A DNA stretch of 64,000 nucleotides, taken from contig CALSFV010000220.1 in assembly GCA_943737045.1 (NCBI GenBank), positions 186,001-250,000 of the forward strand, read 5' to 3'. Numbering within the stretch: position 1 is the stretch's first letter; each line of letters opens with the position of its first letter. The notes under the pieces were generated by a model. The model was not told the origin of the DNA. It was given only the letters and a program-made list of their open reading frames with translations, and did no database searches. Origin of the DNA: Parapristionchus giblindavisi. Taxonomy: Eukaryota; Nematoda; Chromadorea; Rhabditida; Diplogasteridae. Position numbers and translations under genes: made by a program. Positions 53,201 through 62,699 of this stretch are shown piece by piece.

Positions 53201-53810
53201 TGCTGTTGTTCTTAAATGACATAATTTTTAGTATATATTTTCCTTTACCAGTTCAATATCCCAAAAAGAAATATATTAAACTCACATAGATCCTATTGTT
53301 CTTGATCCGTCCCTCGATCGTCCTCACAATACTTTTCTCCGAGACATCTCTGCAAGAAATGATAAAATATCATGATTATTATTATCTCTGAAGTACGGTA
53401 CTGCTTTGATTTATTTTCCTGCTCAAGGTAAGGTATGGTACAATGTATTCTTGTAAATTTTTCCAGAATTGATTTGTTGTCGTAAGATATCTACAATTCT
53501 GCAATTTGCATAAAACGAGTACAGCGAGACTAAGGTTTAAGTGGACAAAGTTTACTTTTTTTCCTCCTAACCTACTTGCGTATGCACGCACGATACGATA
53601 ACTCTATTTTTATTTCTATTGCACGATGACCCTATTTCGAAAAATTTCAAAAAGTTTAGCCGGATCTGATAACTTTCACAAACGTTTTCATGAAAAATCT
53701 TTATTTCAGAATCTTGGCGAGTACTGAATTAAATTAATTGATTATTAAATGCGTTCCTAAACTTACTCCAGCTCGAGCAGATTTTCTCCACTCCGATCTT
53801 GCTTAGCCAT
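28078..53810 (-). CDS. hum-4: unconventional myosin, MyTH4-SH3-MyTH4-FERM type (class XII/XV, HUM-4-like)
   Basis: This is an actin-based motor protein. I joined 72 exons with consistent GT-AG sites and phases into 7,827 nt, or about 2,608 aa; exon lists are given under the domain entries. Order: motor about 1-665 (P-loop GESGSGKT), a short IQ neck about 670-720, MyTH4 about 838-960, a ubiquitin-like lobe to about 1058, about 700 residues of low-complexity linker, a structured region about 1775-2014, SH3 about 2015-2078, a second MyTH4 about 2097-2271 and a C-terminal FERM about 2272-2608. The ATG at 53810 opens exon 1. Classes VII and XV share this architecture. The diverged motor, disordered insert and total length fit the nematode class XII (HUM-4) best; that is inference, while identity as a MyTH4-FERM myosin is certain. 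Large introns carry foldback elements, a MITE and a nested gene. Confidence 0.95.
29792..30419. mobile_element. 628-bp inverted-repeat MITE in a myosin intron
   Basis: Terminal arms of about 140-155 bp (29792-29946 and about 30283-30419) are imperfect inverted copies sharing the blocks cacgcgtgtc, ttttttggtagtccttaggg and catatcttcattttcaacgt. The tetramer atag flanks both ends (29788-29791 and 30420-30423). No coding frame is present. The superfamily is not clear from a 4-bp duplication. Confidence 0.8.
32277..34667 (-). other. second MyTH4 domain, exons 60-63
   Basis: Exons: 34556-34667, 32832-32954, 32567-32723 and 32277-32410. It opens with EKYTMLEFALLYFRP and contains the hallmark MRDETYCQIVRQTTNN helix. 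MRGWRLFSILTSFFDCS and LKPYLMKHLNDVANDP then give the standard MyTH4 order. This unit normally packs on the adjoining FERM to bind cargo or microtubules. Confidence 0.88.
33931..34140. repeat. purine-rich low-complexity tract in a myosin intron
   Basis: About 200 bp are nearly all A/G on the plus strand (GAGAGG-type words), so the transcribed RNA carries a long pyrimidine tract. Its complement yields Ser/Leu/Pro-rich shadow frames. Similar tracts occur at about 12890-13075, 26735-26900 and 36301-36440. Confidence 0.8.
35150..36109 (-). CDS. unrecognised arginine-rich protein, single-exon gene nested in a myosin intron
   Basis: An uninterrupted frame of 319 codons (ATG at 36107-36109, TAA at 35150-35152) lies wholly inside the 2.2-kb intron between myosin exons 36866-36919 and 34556-34667, on the same strand. 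It has its own stop and an in-frame TGA shortly upstream of the ATG. No acceptor with a pyrimidine tract would make it a myosin exon. The product is rich in Arg, Ser, Asp, Tyr and Gly, has a Gly6 run, and looks disordered. It ends in an ordered-looking segment with a Cys cluster (RCCCLTFTWPPWSYEPVEPP, then QPIYRSPNQI) that could be lipidated or bind a partner. G+C is clearly higher than in the surrounding intron. I do not recognise the family. Independent expression or retro-origin is inference. Confidence 0.75.
   Translation of the reverse strand: MEYRSRSTTRLPTSAPYNESPRSRDEFLDRFDTGRAHRSRSLDLRKEQELEDEFETARNRFGSNAMVPYERGYRRPYDYDARDRDRGDNLELGASAAVRRWDDRDRFYNAGAGGAERYSPRARALARSQEWYPRREQSSPRYRDGGQSRQTTGTMLPAGMSPRSATSKREQLRVNVSNANGKDRARSYGPRKDESPRSNVYPRDDMRDGGRRYEQDLNMQAGGGGGGYRYGHSSYHQSHQRSGGMSASGAGHDSTMIKRSPVFGTVGPKSPGTGVFHGPGGQPRQHYKVRCCCLTFTWPPWSYEPVEPPQPIYRSPNQI
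36866..39182 (-). other. myosin structured region and SH3 domain, exons 53-59
   Basis: Exons: 38980-39182, 38688-38806, 38373-38497, 38145-38289, 37930-38025, 37739-37831 and 36866-36919. The SH3 is seen as RNFVLATSDYVTHESDHLSF, then GQRIELVEK, RGWMYGR and YGIFPSEHV (about residues 2015-2078). The preceding 240 residues, beginning YGIVFFVRPHDMYF, occupy the place of a FERM F2/F3 region before the SH3 in class VII/XV myosins. I cannot identify that fold from motifs. Confidence 0.75.
40708..41739. mobile_element. 1,032-bp near-perfect foldback element with TA flanks
   Basis: Two arms of about 490-500 bp (40708 to about 41195, and about 41241-41739) are near-identical inverted copies around a 45-bp spacer. 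The termini read tgagtgcgcttgcga and its complement, flanked by TA on both sides (40706-40707 and 41740-41741). This points to a Tc1/mariner-like or other TA-targeting element. The arms are so similar that both strands give matching ORFs (for example NFSQFVPATFE), which are not evidence of coding. It lies in the myosin intron between exons 41802-41862 and 40526-40561. Confidence 0.9.
45030..46414. mobile_element. 1,385-bp hAT-type foldback with tandem subterminal repeats and 8-bp duplication
   Basis: Termini ggctctgttctacttta (45030) and taaagtagaacagagcc (to 46414) are inverted copies. Both sides are flanked by the identical octamer ggattttc (45022-45029 and 46415-46422), as for hAT insertions. 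Inside each end lie about seven to eight tandem copies of a 20-bp unit, roughly agtttaccggtcccaagaaa (45067-45212; inverted at 46201-46400). A long inner palindrome (about 45290-45905) includes gcgcgcgcg runs. No transposase frame is present. It lies in the myosin intron between exons 46519-46684 and 44815-44956. Confidence 0.92.
47264..48900 (-). other. first MyTH4 domain and ubiquitin-like lobe, exons 23-30
   Basis: Exons: 48802-48900, 48677-48730, 48424-48543, 48243-48317, 48070-48155, 47855-47944, 47566-47718 and 47264-47402. MyTH4 signatures are the MRDELFVQLCNQ helix and SWTLLLMAVYSFPPS, where most families read GW.L......FPPS. The PWVTAEELALRVLRERG segment with DPEGW resembles the first (ubiquitin-like) lobe of a FERM domain. 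No clear F2 or F3 lobe follows, so this first FERM looks incomplete or strongly diverged. Confidence 0.75.
48951..49619 (-). other. myosin motor end and IQ neck, exons 19-22
   Basis: Exons: 49516-49619, 49339-49406, 49135-49273 and 48951-49028. THHVFLRE closes the motor. Basic helices follow (AIVLRRKFLRKRAAAIKIQAAC, continuing GWIARRNLLRKK), which read as one or two degenerate IQ motifs for calmodulin-type light chains. The neck is short and no long coiled coil follows, so the motor is probably not a constitutive dimer. Confidence 0.8.
49810..53810 (-). other. myosin motor-domain exons 1-18
   Basis: Exons: 53767-53810, 53286-53349, 53070-53173, 52871-52945, 52720-52819, 52486-52589, 52112-52292, 51911-52063, 51738-51857, 51601-51659, 51427-51550, 51241-51378, 51095-51193, 50866-50943, 50633-50761, 50346-50461, 50082-50252 and 49810-49919. 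The P-loop GESGSGKT (about residue 97) starts at the 5' edge of exon 5. Switch I reads NDNSTRFG (exon 6). Switch II reads DMYGVE (end of exon 11) instead of the usual DIFGFE-type motif. The actin/converter-side helix motif reads HFVRCIRSN (exon 17; usually HFVRCIKPN). The usual SH3-like N-terminal subdomain is absent, so the motor begins about 15 residues before the first conserved helix. Confidence 0.92.
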
Positions 53811-55261
53811 TACGGAGTTGCTCCTCCTATTTACAGATAAGTAAAGTGAGAATCTTCCTGGAAAATTTTTTTCACATATCACATTTTGTGCGGTGCACAA
53901 TCCAACTATTATACAGTGGATATGACATAAATAAATAAGATCGGCAACTGATGAGTCCTTTACTCTAAGACGGTGTTTACAAAGAAAACTGTTCAATAAG
54001 GATGAATGCGGTAACTGATGAAAGGGTCAAGTGGATAAAAGAAGTAGTTGATAGAGAGAATAGTGATTAGTTGTGTTCAAGTCGAACAGATCAATTGGCC
54101 TGAAATGATTGGATGAGATATCGAATAGACCAGAGGGGATGTGAGAGAGTGTGTGAGATAAGAGATACAGAGAAAACGACAGGGGGTGATAGAGAGATAT
54201 ATGAATAGGGTGATTGAGAGAGTGAATAGGGAGTATGAATGCAGATAAGGGGAAAGTTAGTTCATGGTCAACCGGAGGGGACGCTCCCCTATCACTACTA
54301 TTATAGTGCGGAAGAAGAGGAGGAATGAGGCGTAAATTAGGGAGAACACTCAAACGTTGTTCCCATTTAACTAGACAAATGTAATACTTGTATTATACTT
54401 AGCGAGAGAGCACAGTAAGTGTAGACCGGAATAGATTCGTTGTTACAAAATGAATTTATTTTCTTATATTTTTGCCCCAGAAAAAAACTGTTTTCATGAA
54501 TTTCTAACATATTTATTTTAGCGATAAAAGAAAATGTATACAATCTAACAATCTAAGATGAACAAATATGGACCATTTCCTTTTCTGGAAGTGAACATAT
54601 GATCAGTGGGTGGTTGAAATGGAATGAATGAAGTGATACACTGCTGAGATCGCAAACTGGCTCGAGATTCCCTTATCTGATAATGGCCAGCGAGAATTAG
54701 TATAATGATGAAGATGAGAGTAGGAACTGGTAGGGATGCTTGAGTAGATAATAGTTAATCATTGAGGAACTCCTTTTATAAAACATCCATTCTATATGTG
54801 TCATTCTATATGGTTATGTGTCCGAGTTTTTTTTTAAAAATAATTAAATATATATTTTCATTTAAAGTGTTATGGAATTTTCTTCCAAGCATATTTGTGT
54901 TAGTAACATCATAACGTAATTGGAATCTGATCGAAGACATTTATACAAAAATGTTTACATATATAATACAATATGGTAATATACCGGGAACAATAAATAC
55001 AAATGAGTCCGTGATTTCGGTCACAGTGAATACACATTTTGGCAATAACGGCTGGGTGGAGGAAGAATCGGAGGCAATGACTGACAATTCATATTTATAC
55101 TCTTTTTAAGATCAATTTTGGGTATACCAATGCCACAGATGCTAATAGATACGTGAACTAACCAGAAAAAACATTATAGGAATACCCCGCACTAACTAAT
55201 CTAATCAATTATTAATAAACATTAACATAGATTACAAGATGCAACATGTTGTATTATAGTA
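53811..55261. other. intergenic region between TMEM129-like gene and myosin start
   Basis: About 1.45 kb with no recognised gene; presumed myosin promoter. A gap of this length argues against a co-transcribed operon with the TMEM129-like gene upstream. Confidence 0.5.
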
Positions 55262-58200
55262 CTATTGATCAACTTCTCTCTCGGTTTGGACTTCTCTGAA
55301 CTCTTCCATCTCTAGTCGAGCTTGTTCTTCAGATATGACGAAAGCTACATCGATCATGCAGAATTCGGCTCGACACGTGGGACAGGCGGCCTGAATTGAA
55401 CTCTATTATTAAAAATGTTTAGAATAATATCGTTAACAACTCTATATAGATTGATAGATCGACTGTTAATAAACTGGAAATATTCATAAACAGATAATGA
55501 TAATTTGTCGATGAATGTAAACCCCATGGCGAATTCGAACTGAGGTTGCAAGGAAAGGGTATTATAATGTTAGATAACTATGGCAAATGGTTAAGCCATG
55601 AACATTTAAGTAACATAAAAGAATACGAACCTGTCCATCTAGCCAATGTTCAGGACTGAGTTCCTTCGATTCCTGTTTGGCAGCGAAGATCCTCGCCAGA
55701 CATGCCACGCACCACATTGGACGACAGTAGCATCCACGACAGGGACTGTTAAACTCGCTGTCTCTGTAATATCGAATATAAGAGCATCATACAAAAACTA
55801 GGAAAGCCTGATGTTACGTCACACACTTGACTAAACCGATTGCAAAGTTGAATAGGGTTTTGGTTTATCATGATAAATCGGCAATAGTTCGTTTGTAATG
55901 TTTATTGTATGGTAATTTAAATTACATGCTATACCTATCACATTTGTGCCAAATCTTAACGTCTGGAATCTCACTACCGCAACCGAAGCAATTCTCGAGA
56001 TTCTGAAAAATCAAGGTTGAATGATATCATACATGGTACTCAATCATTTAGGGTCGCCTACCGCCATGTCAGCATACACGTATTTCTTGTTCTTGGAGAT
56101 GCAGTCGATGAACGCCTGAATATAATTAAATAGAAAAATAAATAAATCATTAAAAATGTACCACGACAAATCGTTCATTGAGTGACTGATGAATGACGAT
56201 GCTACGTGCCATTCGAATGCGCGAAGCTAGTCGATCTTCGAGATCACGAAGTTGATCAGAACGAATCCTTAACCATTAATGACTTAATACGATGTTGTAC
56301 AACATCCGCTATCATAGGAGGGCCGCAATCCCCTAATCTGCTGCAGTACCGAAGAATTCTTGTTTCAGAACTTGTGTACCTATCGATCCATTTTATCAAG
56401 GTACCAATATATTTCACCCTTAGCGCTGCCATCCAATTTCAAGTTCGTAGACAACCCCTATTAGTCAACAATCTTAGGAGGGAAAATAAGTATACCTGAA
56501 TGTGAATGTTTGGATCTTCTTTGTTGGAACCCTCGCTTGGATCGTGAGAAACTGCAGAAGGTCGTGAGAGCTCACCTAAAAAATATTAATCGTCGTTCTG
56601 TGTTAAATTTTCTTTCATTATTCGTAATTACTTGTCTATAACAGCCGTATTTTAGCACAGGCATAGAATCACTAATTTTTCGGATATTGAAAGACTGATC
56701 AAGTGTAAATCAACTGAAAAAAACACAATACATACCACAATAGAATTCGACTTGACAGCATCAAAAACGACATCGTTGATGTGCACAATAGTAAAATCGA
56801 ACCGACTGATGTTGATCAGCCAACGATTACCAACTACAAGCTTACTCGAATCTGAAAGTAATCTTAATGTTTTATCAATAAATTCGTTACATAACAGTCG
56901 CGCCTCCGTGAGGTGTGCGATCCATTATTTTCATTCTCCAGCATTTTGATAATGTCTCTTCATTCCTTCCACTCTCGTGCTTTACCGTAGCTATCAAAAT
57001 CTCCTCCTATGGAAAGTTAGTGCTTGTGATCTCTTACACCCTATAGTCCTACTATAATTACAACGTCACTTTTACTACCCTTCATACTACTCGCATCTCG
57101 TATGCACTAATATATTCGTGATTTGCGACTCAAGATAATTGTCAAAGACGTCGGCCGAATATCATTATTGACTTTCTTGTCGAGTAAATCAAAAAAAAAC
57201 TGACGAGCAAAAGACACGGCGAAATTGGCGAATTCCATGTACTCAGCGGTGATCTCCGTCATGAGTCTATAAATATCCCCTCCATACAGGGATAGCTCCT
57301 TCATTTGTCGTGTATTCGCGAAGTTTGTCTTGATTGTGTAGAAAGCATACGCCATCGCGACTAAAATGAGTTGAAATAATTACTTGGTTTTGGTTTAGTA
57401 TTTCGTAAAGATAGATCAGCCAGGCATCGCTTAATTGAGATAGTTAATCAAAGATTGTTTAAACCAAAGATTGTTGATATTAATTTAATTGACTCCCGCA
57501 ATCTCACCGATTCACCTCACCGATCTCACCCTCAAAAAGAGTTATCTATCAGATATATCACCCCCCTTATTATTAAAGTTCAAAAATCAAATATTAAATT
57601 CAAATAGCAAACTGACAGATAGCGATAGAGATTGTGACGATGACGTAGGCTTTGAGAGCGACCGTGAGATAGAAATTTTGCAGAATGAAAAACGCGAACA
57701 AAACGGGAAGAATCGCCAGGCAGCATCGATTGACAAGAATCTGCAAAAGAACAGGTGATACTACATGATAGTTAATGTTCTTAAATAATTATAATACTTT
57801 ACAATTGAATTATAATTCTTCGTCGTGTTTTCAATAGTCATGATTGCATAATATATGTCATTAATAATGAATGTAATACCATGTAATAGTATTTACCTTC
57901 CGACACTGATAGAGGACTGCATTGTGGGAGACATCACCAATGTACCTTAAGGTATCTTTTATTGTTATGGAAATATTTGTATCCTTATTATTTATTGTAC
58001 GATCGTTCAATCTAACAAAGTACATGCTCAAGTTCAGCTCTATGGTCTAGCACTATTGTAATGCACTTCGCAACCAATTTGTGTGCTGTCATTCTAAGAA
58101 TTCGTATGAAATGTTAAGAGAAAATGCAAGTACAAGGAAGTCGCCACGTCAAATTCTAGAAAAGAGTAAGAAAATACTTCTGTTTATATTGTGTGAAAAT

Positions 58201-58555
58201 TATTTCTAATATTATCATAGTTTTTATTATATGTGTTATTCTACTGAAAAAAGGAATACCTCCAGAAGAGATTCTCGAATGTGGCTCCGGCTGAGACAAA
58301 CTCCACAGGTGGCCATATGGCCGCGATCTTAAAATTATTGCGTGATGTGTCTTAATGACTTTGCTCTATAAACGACAATTTATCTTAAAACCACCGATAC
58401 CCCTCATGGAACCATAAATAATTGTGATAGATTATCGTAATTATAGTCAATCATGTATTGTTCAATCGAAAACATTGAATTCTCACCGACAACAAGGAGA
58501 AGACGATGAAAGGGAAGACTATCGAAGGATTTCTGTTGACTCCTTGCTCGTCCAT
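55262..58555 (-). CDS. tmem129: TMEM129-like membrane-bound RING-type E3 ubiquitin ligase
   Basis: This is the orthologue-like form of TMEM129, an ER-membrane E3 ligase involved in ER-associated degradation in mammals. Twelve exons: 58487-58555, 58260-58327, 57897-57945, 57617-57740, 57130-57360, 56736-56851, 56496-56575, 56162-56267, 56062-56115, 55935-56002, 55631-55763 and 55262-55390. They join in phase to about 408 aa (human is about 360). The N-terminus MDEQGVNRNPSIVFPFIVFS opens a membrane segment, followed by PPVEFVSAGATFENL and two hydrophobic stretches (for example CCLAILPVLFAFFILQNFYL). The C-terminal RING-like domain is clear: CFGC, then C..CYCRPMWCVACLARIF, and CPTCRAEFCMIDVAF. 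An acidic tail of about 24 residues follows. The donor of exon 57130-57360 (GTCGCA) is weak and the least certain junction. Other boundaries fit canonical sites. Confidence 0.93.
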
Positions 58556-59714
58556 GGTGAAGAATTCGAAGACTTCCATTGCCCTTTATATATTTTACTT
58601 AATACTTCACTTTAATACTTTGCATTTAGCATAAATGCTTATATTTGACATAAAATATTAGTACTGAAAGATACTCAATGTGTGCCTAACCTTTATTACT
58701 TAAGGTGGATTTGGAAATAGGAATATGAAGTGAATCATGTTTAACTTGATCTTGGAACAAAACAATGGATTCAGCAGACCACGAAATTGAACACTCGCTT
58801 GGATGATCTAATCCCACATTGAGAATAATGCCAACAGACAAATTAGTGTTATTATATTTGACAAACCTACGGTAACTAATGCCCACAATAAAAGAACAGA
58901 TCTGTTGGTAAGGAACAAATCGGAAAAAAGACCAACCAAGTACGGTTCCTCGAGTAGTCAACGATATTAGGACCTCTTCAGTTCACGTTCGATTTCAGCA
59001 ATCGTATTCTCACCTGTAAGAATAACTTTAAATTGGTTAATTTATTTAATCATCAATAAGAAATAGATCACATGCTTAATGGTAGGATCAATCGTTATGC
59101 CAACGTGTTCTTCTTAAAGGACGCGTCTCTTCCCCCTCTCTCCTCAAATTACTTTTGGCAATTTGCCAGGCACCGTATGCCAAGAATCGCCGTGAGAGTC
59201 CTCGACCTTTTGAATATAATAGAAATTAAATAATAATGTTATTCCATTATGACCGTATTACTATATATATTTTACTGTGATTTCTATGCATAAGTGTTCC
59301 CTATCAAAAAATTGAGAAAAATGATGCTGAAATGCCAAATTACATGTATTCTAATTATTTGGATAAAAAATACTTCAAAGTATAGTTATCATCTTTTTTT
59401 TCAAGATCTACTCAAACGTGTTTCGTGCCTTTTTGAGTTAATTAGAAAGAGGGATAACAATAAAAAAAACGAGAATTAAATATGTTATAGTCTACAGTTA
59501 ACTACAGTTGTATAAGTTAACCAGCACTTTACATTTAAGATTGTAAGACATGAACTTTATTTTATTTAATATTGAAAATTGTATATTAACTGAAAACATG
59601 AATAGGAGATAAAAAATCTTTTAAGAACAGGAAAAGGGGCAATAGAGTGGGAGGTAATAAGTGTATTAAATTAAGAGGACATAGTCTGAAAGCCGAGAAT
59701 ATATTTCATTATCT
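58556..59714. other. upstream region of the TMEM129-like gene, unassigned
   Basis: No recognised gene. A 91-codon minus-strand frame at 58686-58961, and a short segment at about 59110-59210, look mildly coding-like but match no family I know and have no clear splice partners. The promoter of the TMEM129-like gene should lie at the left edge. Confidence 0.4.
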
Positions 59715-62228
59715 AAGAACGACCTCCAACAGCCTCTGACGATCGCATCAATGCCAAGGCGAAAGCCCTTCTCCAAGAACGAGCCGAACTCGCCAGGGAT
59801 CCCAAAGCTACGCACCTTGAGAAGAACATCGCTAACAAGGCCTGCCGAGCTGCAATGAAAGAAACCCTCAAAGCATACAGAGATGCAAAGATTATGGACG
59901 CTGCTCTCGCGAAAGCAAGCATCAAACTTGCTCGCAGATTACTCTCCGACCACCGAGGAGTAACTACGTGTATGATGGACCCCCATGGGGTGGGAAAGAC
60001 TTCTCGACCGGAAATAGAGAAAATAGTATCCTATTACTACACCGAGCTATATAGCTCGACGACTCAAGTGATCCGCACTCCCACTCCACCCCCATAGCCG
60101 GTCCCTCCCATACTACCGTCGGAAGTCCGTCACGCAATTCGAGCGCTCAAAGGGAAAACCGCCCCAGAACCTGACGGAATCACCGGCGATCTCCTCAAAG
60201 CTGGATCAGACCATCTCCACACCACTCTAGCCGAATACCTAAACGTCTACCTGCTGTCGAGAAAGGTCCCCGCACAATTGAAAACCTCCCGCACGATATT
60301 GCTACACAAGAAAGGAGATCGTGACAAAATATCCAACTTCGCCCAATAGCTCTTCTATCACAAGTGTACAAGGTGTTCACAAAGATCATCCTGAACAGGC
60401 TGGAAAGGCAGCTGGACTCATTCCAACCGGTTGAGCAAGCCGGATTCCGTAAAGGATACTGCTGCACAGACCACATCCATCCACTCTCCCAACTAGTAGA
60501 ACGCACCAAAGAATTCAAGCAGCCCCTGATACTCGTCCTCGTCGACTATCAAAAAGCTTTCGACAGCGTCGAACTCAGTGCCGTATGGAACGATCTCCTT
60601 CAAGCAGGTGTGGACTCTGCCTACATCGACCTCCTCGCCGAATGCAATGACTCAACCACCACTCTGTTTCGCATGTTCACCGACGACCTCACCATCCCCA
60701 TCGGAAAAGGCGTTAGACAAGGCGATACCATCTCCCCTAAACTGTCCACAACAGCCCTACAATACGCCAGCTACAACTGAATTGGTAGGAGAAAGGCATA
60801 AGCATCGACGGACGCAAGCTGAACAATCTCCGATTCGCAGAAGACATTGTACTGATCAGCCAGAACTCCGTGGAGATGCAGTCGCTCTTAGAAGACCTCG
60901 ATAAGGTCGGCCGCTCGATTGGACTCTCCATGAACATGTCGAAAACCGAAGTGATGAGGAACGCATGGGCCATCAATCCCCCATATCCCTCCGAGGCAAC
61001 CCCATGCGTGAAACCGAATCTTATGTATACCTGGGAAGACTGATCAACATGACGAACGATCTGAGAGGTGAAATAGTGCGACGGTGAAGCTCAGCCTGGG
61101 CCGCAATGAAATCTATCAAAGAAGCCACGCTACTCTTAAAGGACAGCTCTCTGAAAGCCCGCCTCTTCGACTCTACAGTCTTTCCCGCGCTATGCTACGG
61201 AGCCGAAACCTGGGCCGAGAACAAGGGGGGCGCCCGTTTCGGCAACGCCCGTTTCGGCAACGAGTTATAAATCGGTTGGGAGATGGTCTATGGAAACAAA
61301 AGTTCTACCATTGTTATCAGTAGTGGTGTACGGTATGGTGCTACCGTAACCGTCGGGAATCGTGAACTGATTTTTTTAATCGACCCATGACCCGGGGTTC
61401 ATGGTTAAAAATGGCGAAAGTCGAAAAATTCATGACAACCCGAGATGAAATACTAGTTGCCATTATATCAATAGTGAGCCAATTTTATCTTTATGGTTAC
61501 CGTAACCCGTACTACCGTAATCTAGCTACCGTAACCTGCAATAATATGGCCCAATGCACTTCAAATCCCGGTTTGATTACGGTAGTTCGGGTAACGGTAA
61601 CCAGAAAGATAAAAGTTGGCTCACTATTGATATAATGGCAACTAGTGTTTGGTCTCGGAGTATCAAGAATTTTTCGACTTTCGCCACTTTCAACCATGAA
61701 CCCCGGATCATGGGTCGATTAAAAAAATCAGTTCACGATTCCCGACGGTTACGGTAGCACCATACCGTACACCACTACTGATAACAATGGTACAACTTTT
61801 GTTTCCATAGACCTTCTCCCAACCGATTTATAACTCGTTGCCGAAACGGGCGTTGCCGAAACGGGCGCCCCCCGAGAACAAGACTATCTCACTCTCGATC
61901 AAGCGCACTCAACGAGCCTTGGAACGATCGCTTCTCGGTATCTCCAGACATGACCAGCGAGAACAACAGCTTCGAAGTAACGACCTACGCAAGAGATCCG
62001 GCATTCGAGACGCACATAGCGAGCGCAAAAATCCGCTGGGTTGGACATGTCGCCCGCAGGAGAGACGATAGATGGACCAATATTATCACATTCTGGTACC
62101 CCCGTGAAATAAAACGCACCCTCGGTCGTCCAGCTACCAGATGGCGAGATTCCCTAAAGCTATTAAACCCCCCTGGCGGTCACTGGTCCCCAACAATTAA
62201 TCTATGGAAATCACACCTCCGACGCTAA
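59715..62228 (+). pseudogene. decayed, 5'-truncated LINE (non-LTR retrotransposon) reverse-transcriptase ORF
   Basis: The plus strand encodes a broken non-LTR reverse transcriptase of the endonuclease-RT LINE type. Recognisable pieces in order are LHKKGDRDKISNF, QAGFRKGYCCTDHI, the catalytic LVDYQKAFDSVE, GVRQGDTISPKL, the degraded active-site box FAEDIVL (normally FADD), and a C-terminal GYGAETW-like ALCYGAETWAENK. After an interruption come KRTQRALERSLLGISRHDQ and IRWVGHVARRRDDRW ... GRPATRWRDSL. Stops at 60095-60097 and 60346-60348, plus several frameshifts (near 60345, 60770 and 61080), prevent translation. The endonuclease half is missing. G+C is near 50%, above the flanks. A separate element is inserted at 61226-61872. 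The RTE-like assignment is tentative. Confidence 0.88.
61226..61872. mobile_element. 647-bp inverted-repeat element nested in the LINE, 9-10-bp duplication
   Basis: Arms beginning gggggcgcccgtttcggcaa and ending in the complement are inverted copies over roughly 150 bp (through gtgtacggtatggtgctacc) and continue imperfectly inward, with many accgtaac words. The decamer cgagaacaag flanks both ends (61216-61225 and 61873-61882) and is part of the interrupted LINE reading frame, so the insertion point is exact. A 9-10-bp duplication suggests a Mutator-like element. No coding frame is present. Confidence 0.9.
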
Positions 62229-62437
62229 CACTATCGATAGATGAACATCGAACATCCAAGTATCCAAGTAAGTATCTAAGACTGTTCTTCGATCCTTAAA
62301 CTCTATCCCATGATTTTATCTTTTTTTCGTTTCCTCTCAAGTTTTTCACTTAATTTATCTTAATATATCTTTAACCTTCTCCTCCTTGATCCTATGTCTA
62401 CCGTGCGGTAGGTCTGGCATTGTTGTCTATGTGACCA

Positions 62438-62680
62438 TTGTCGACAACGCCCTCCTTCGTCTATTCCATCTACAGATTAGGAAAACTGTTGGATCCCCTC
62501 CTAGAAAGTGTTTGGAAAACCGTGAGCTGTATTTCCTTCTTCATGCAGCAATATCGGACGGAGCTTTTTCTACTACGTGGGTTATCAACTTCAACTTTAA
62601 TGGATTATTTTTTGGATTCCACTTCGTGGTTAGCGCAGATATATATAGAAGACATTAAGACACGACACGATGATCGATGA
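62438..62680 (+). other. possible terminal exon or gene fragment, unassigned
   Basis: A plus-strand frame of 80 codons ending at a stop at 62678-62680 has a coding-like composition (for example LGKLLDPLLESVWKTVSCIS). It follows a possible acceptor (tctacag at about 62468-62474). An AATAAA at about 62685-62690 follows the stop. No upstream exons were found and the product is not recognised. It could be the tail of a gene interrupted by the LINE, a retro-fragment, or chance. Confidence 0.25.
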
Positions 62681-62699
62681 ATGAAATAAAGGAAACACA

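Noticed and set aside
53810..58555. Operon linking TMEM129-like gene and myosin
   Set aside because: Same strand, but the 1.45-kb gap is much larger than typical nematode operon spacing and no trans-splice signal can be shown.
59713..59925. Minus-strand ORF over the LINE start
   Set aside because: Antisense shadow of the LINE-derived frame.
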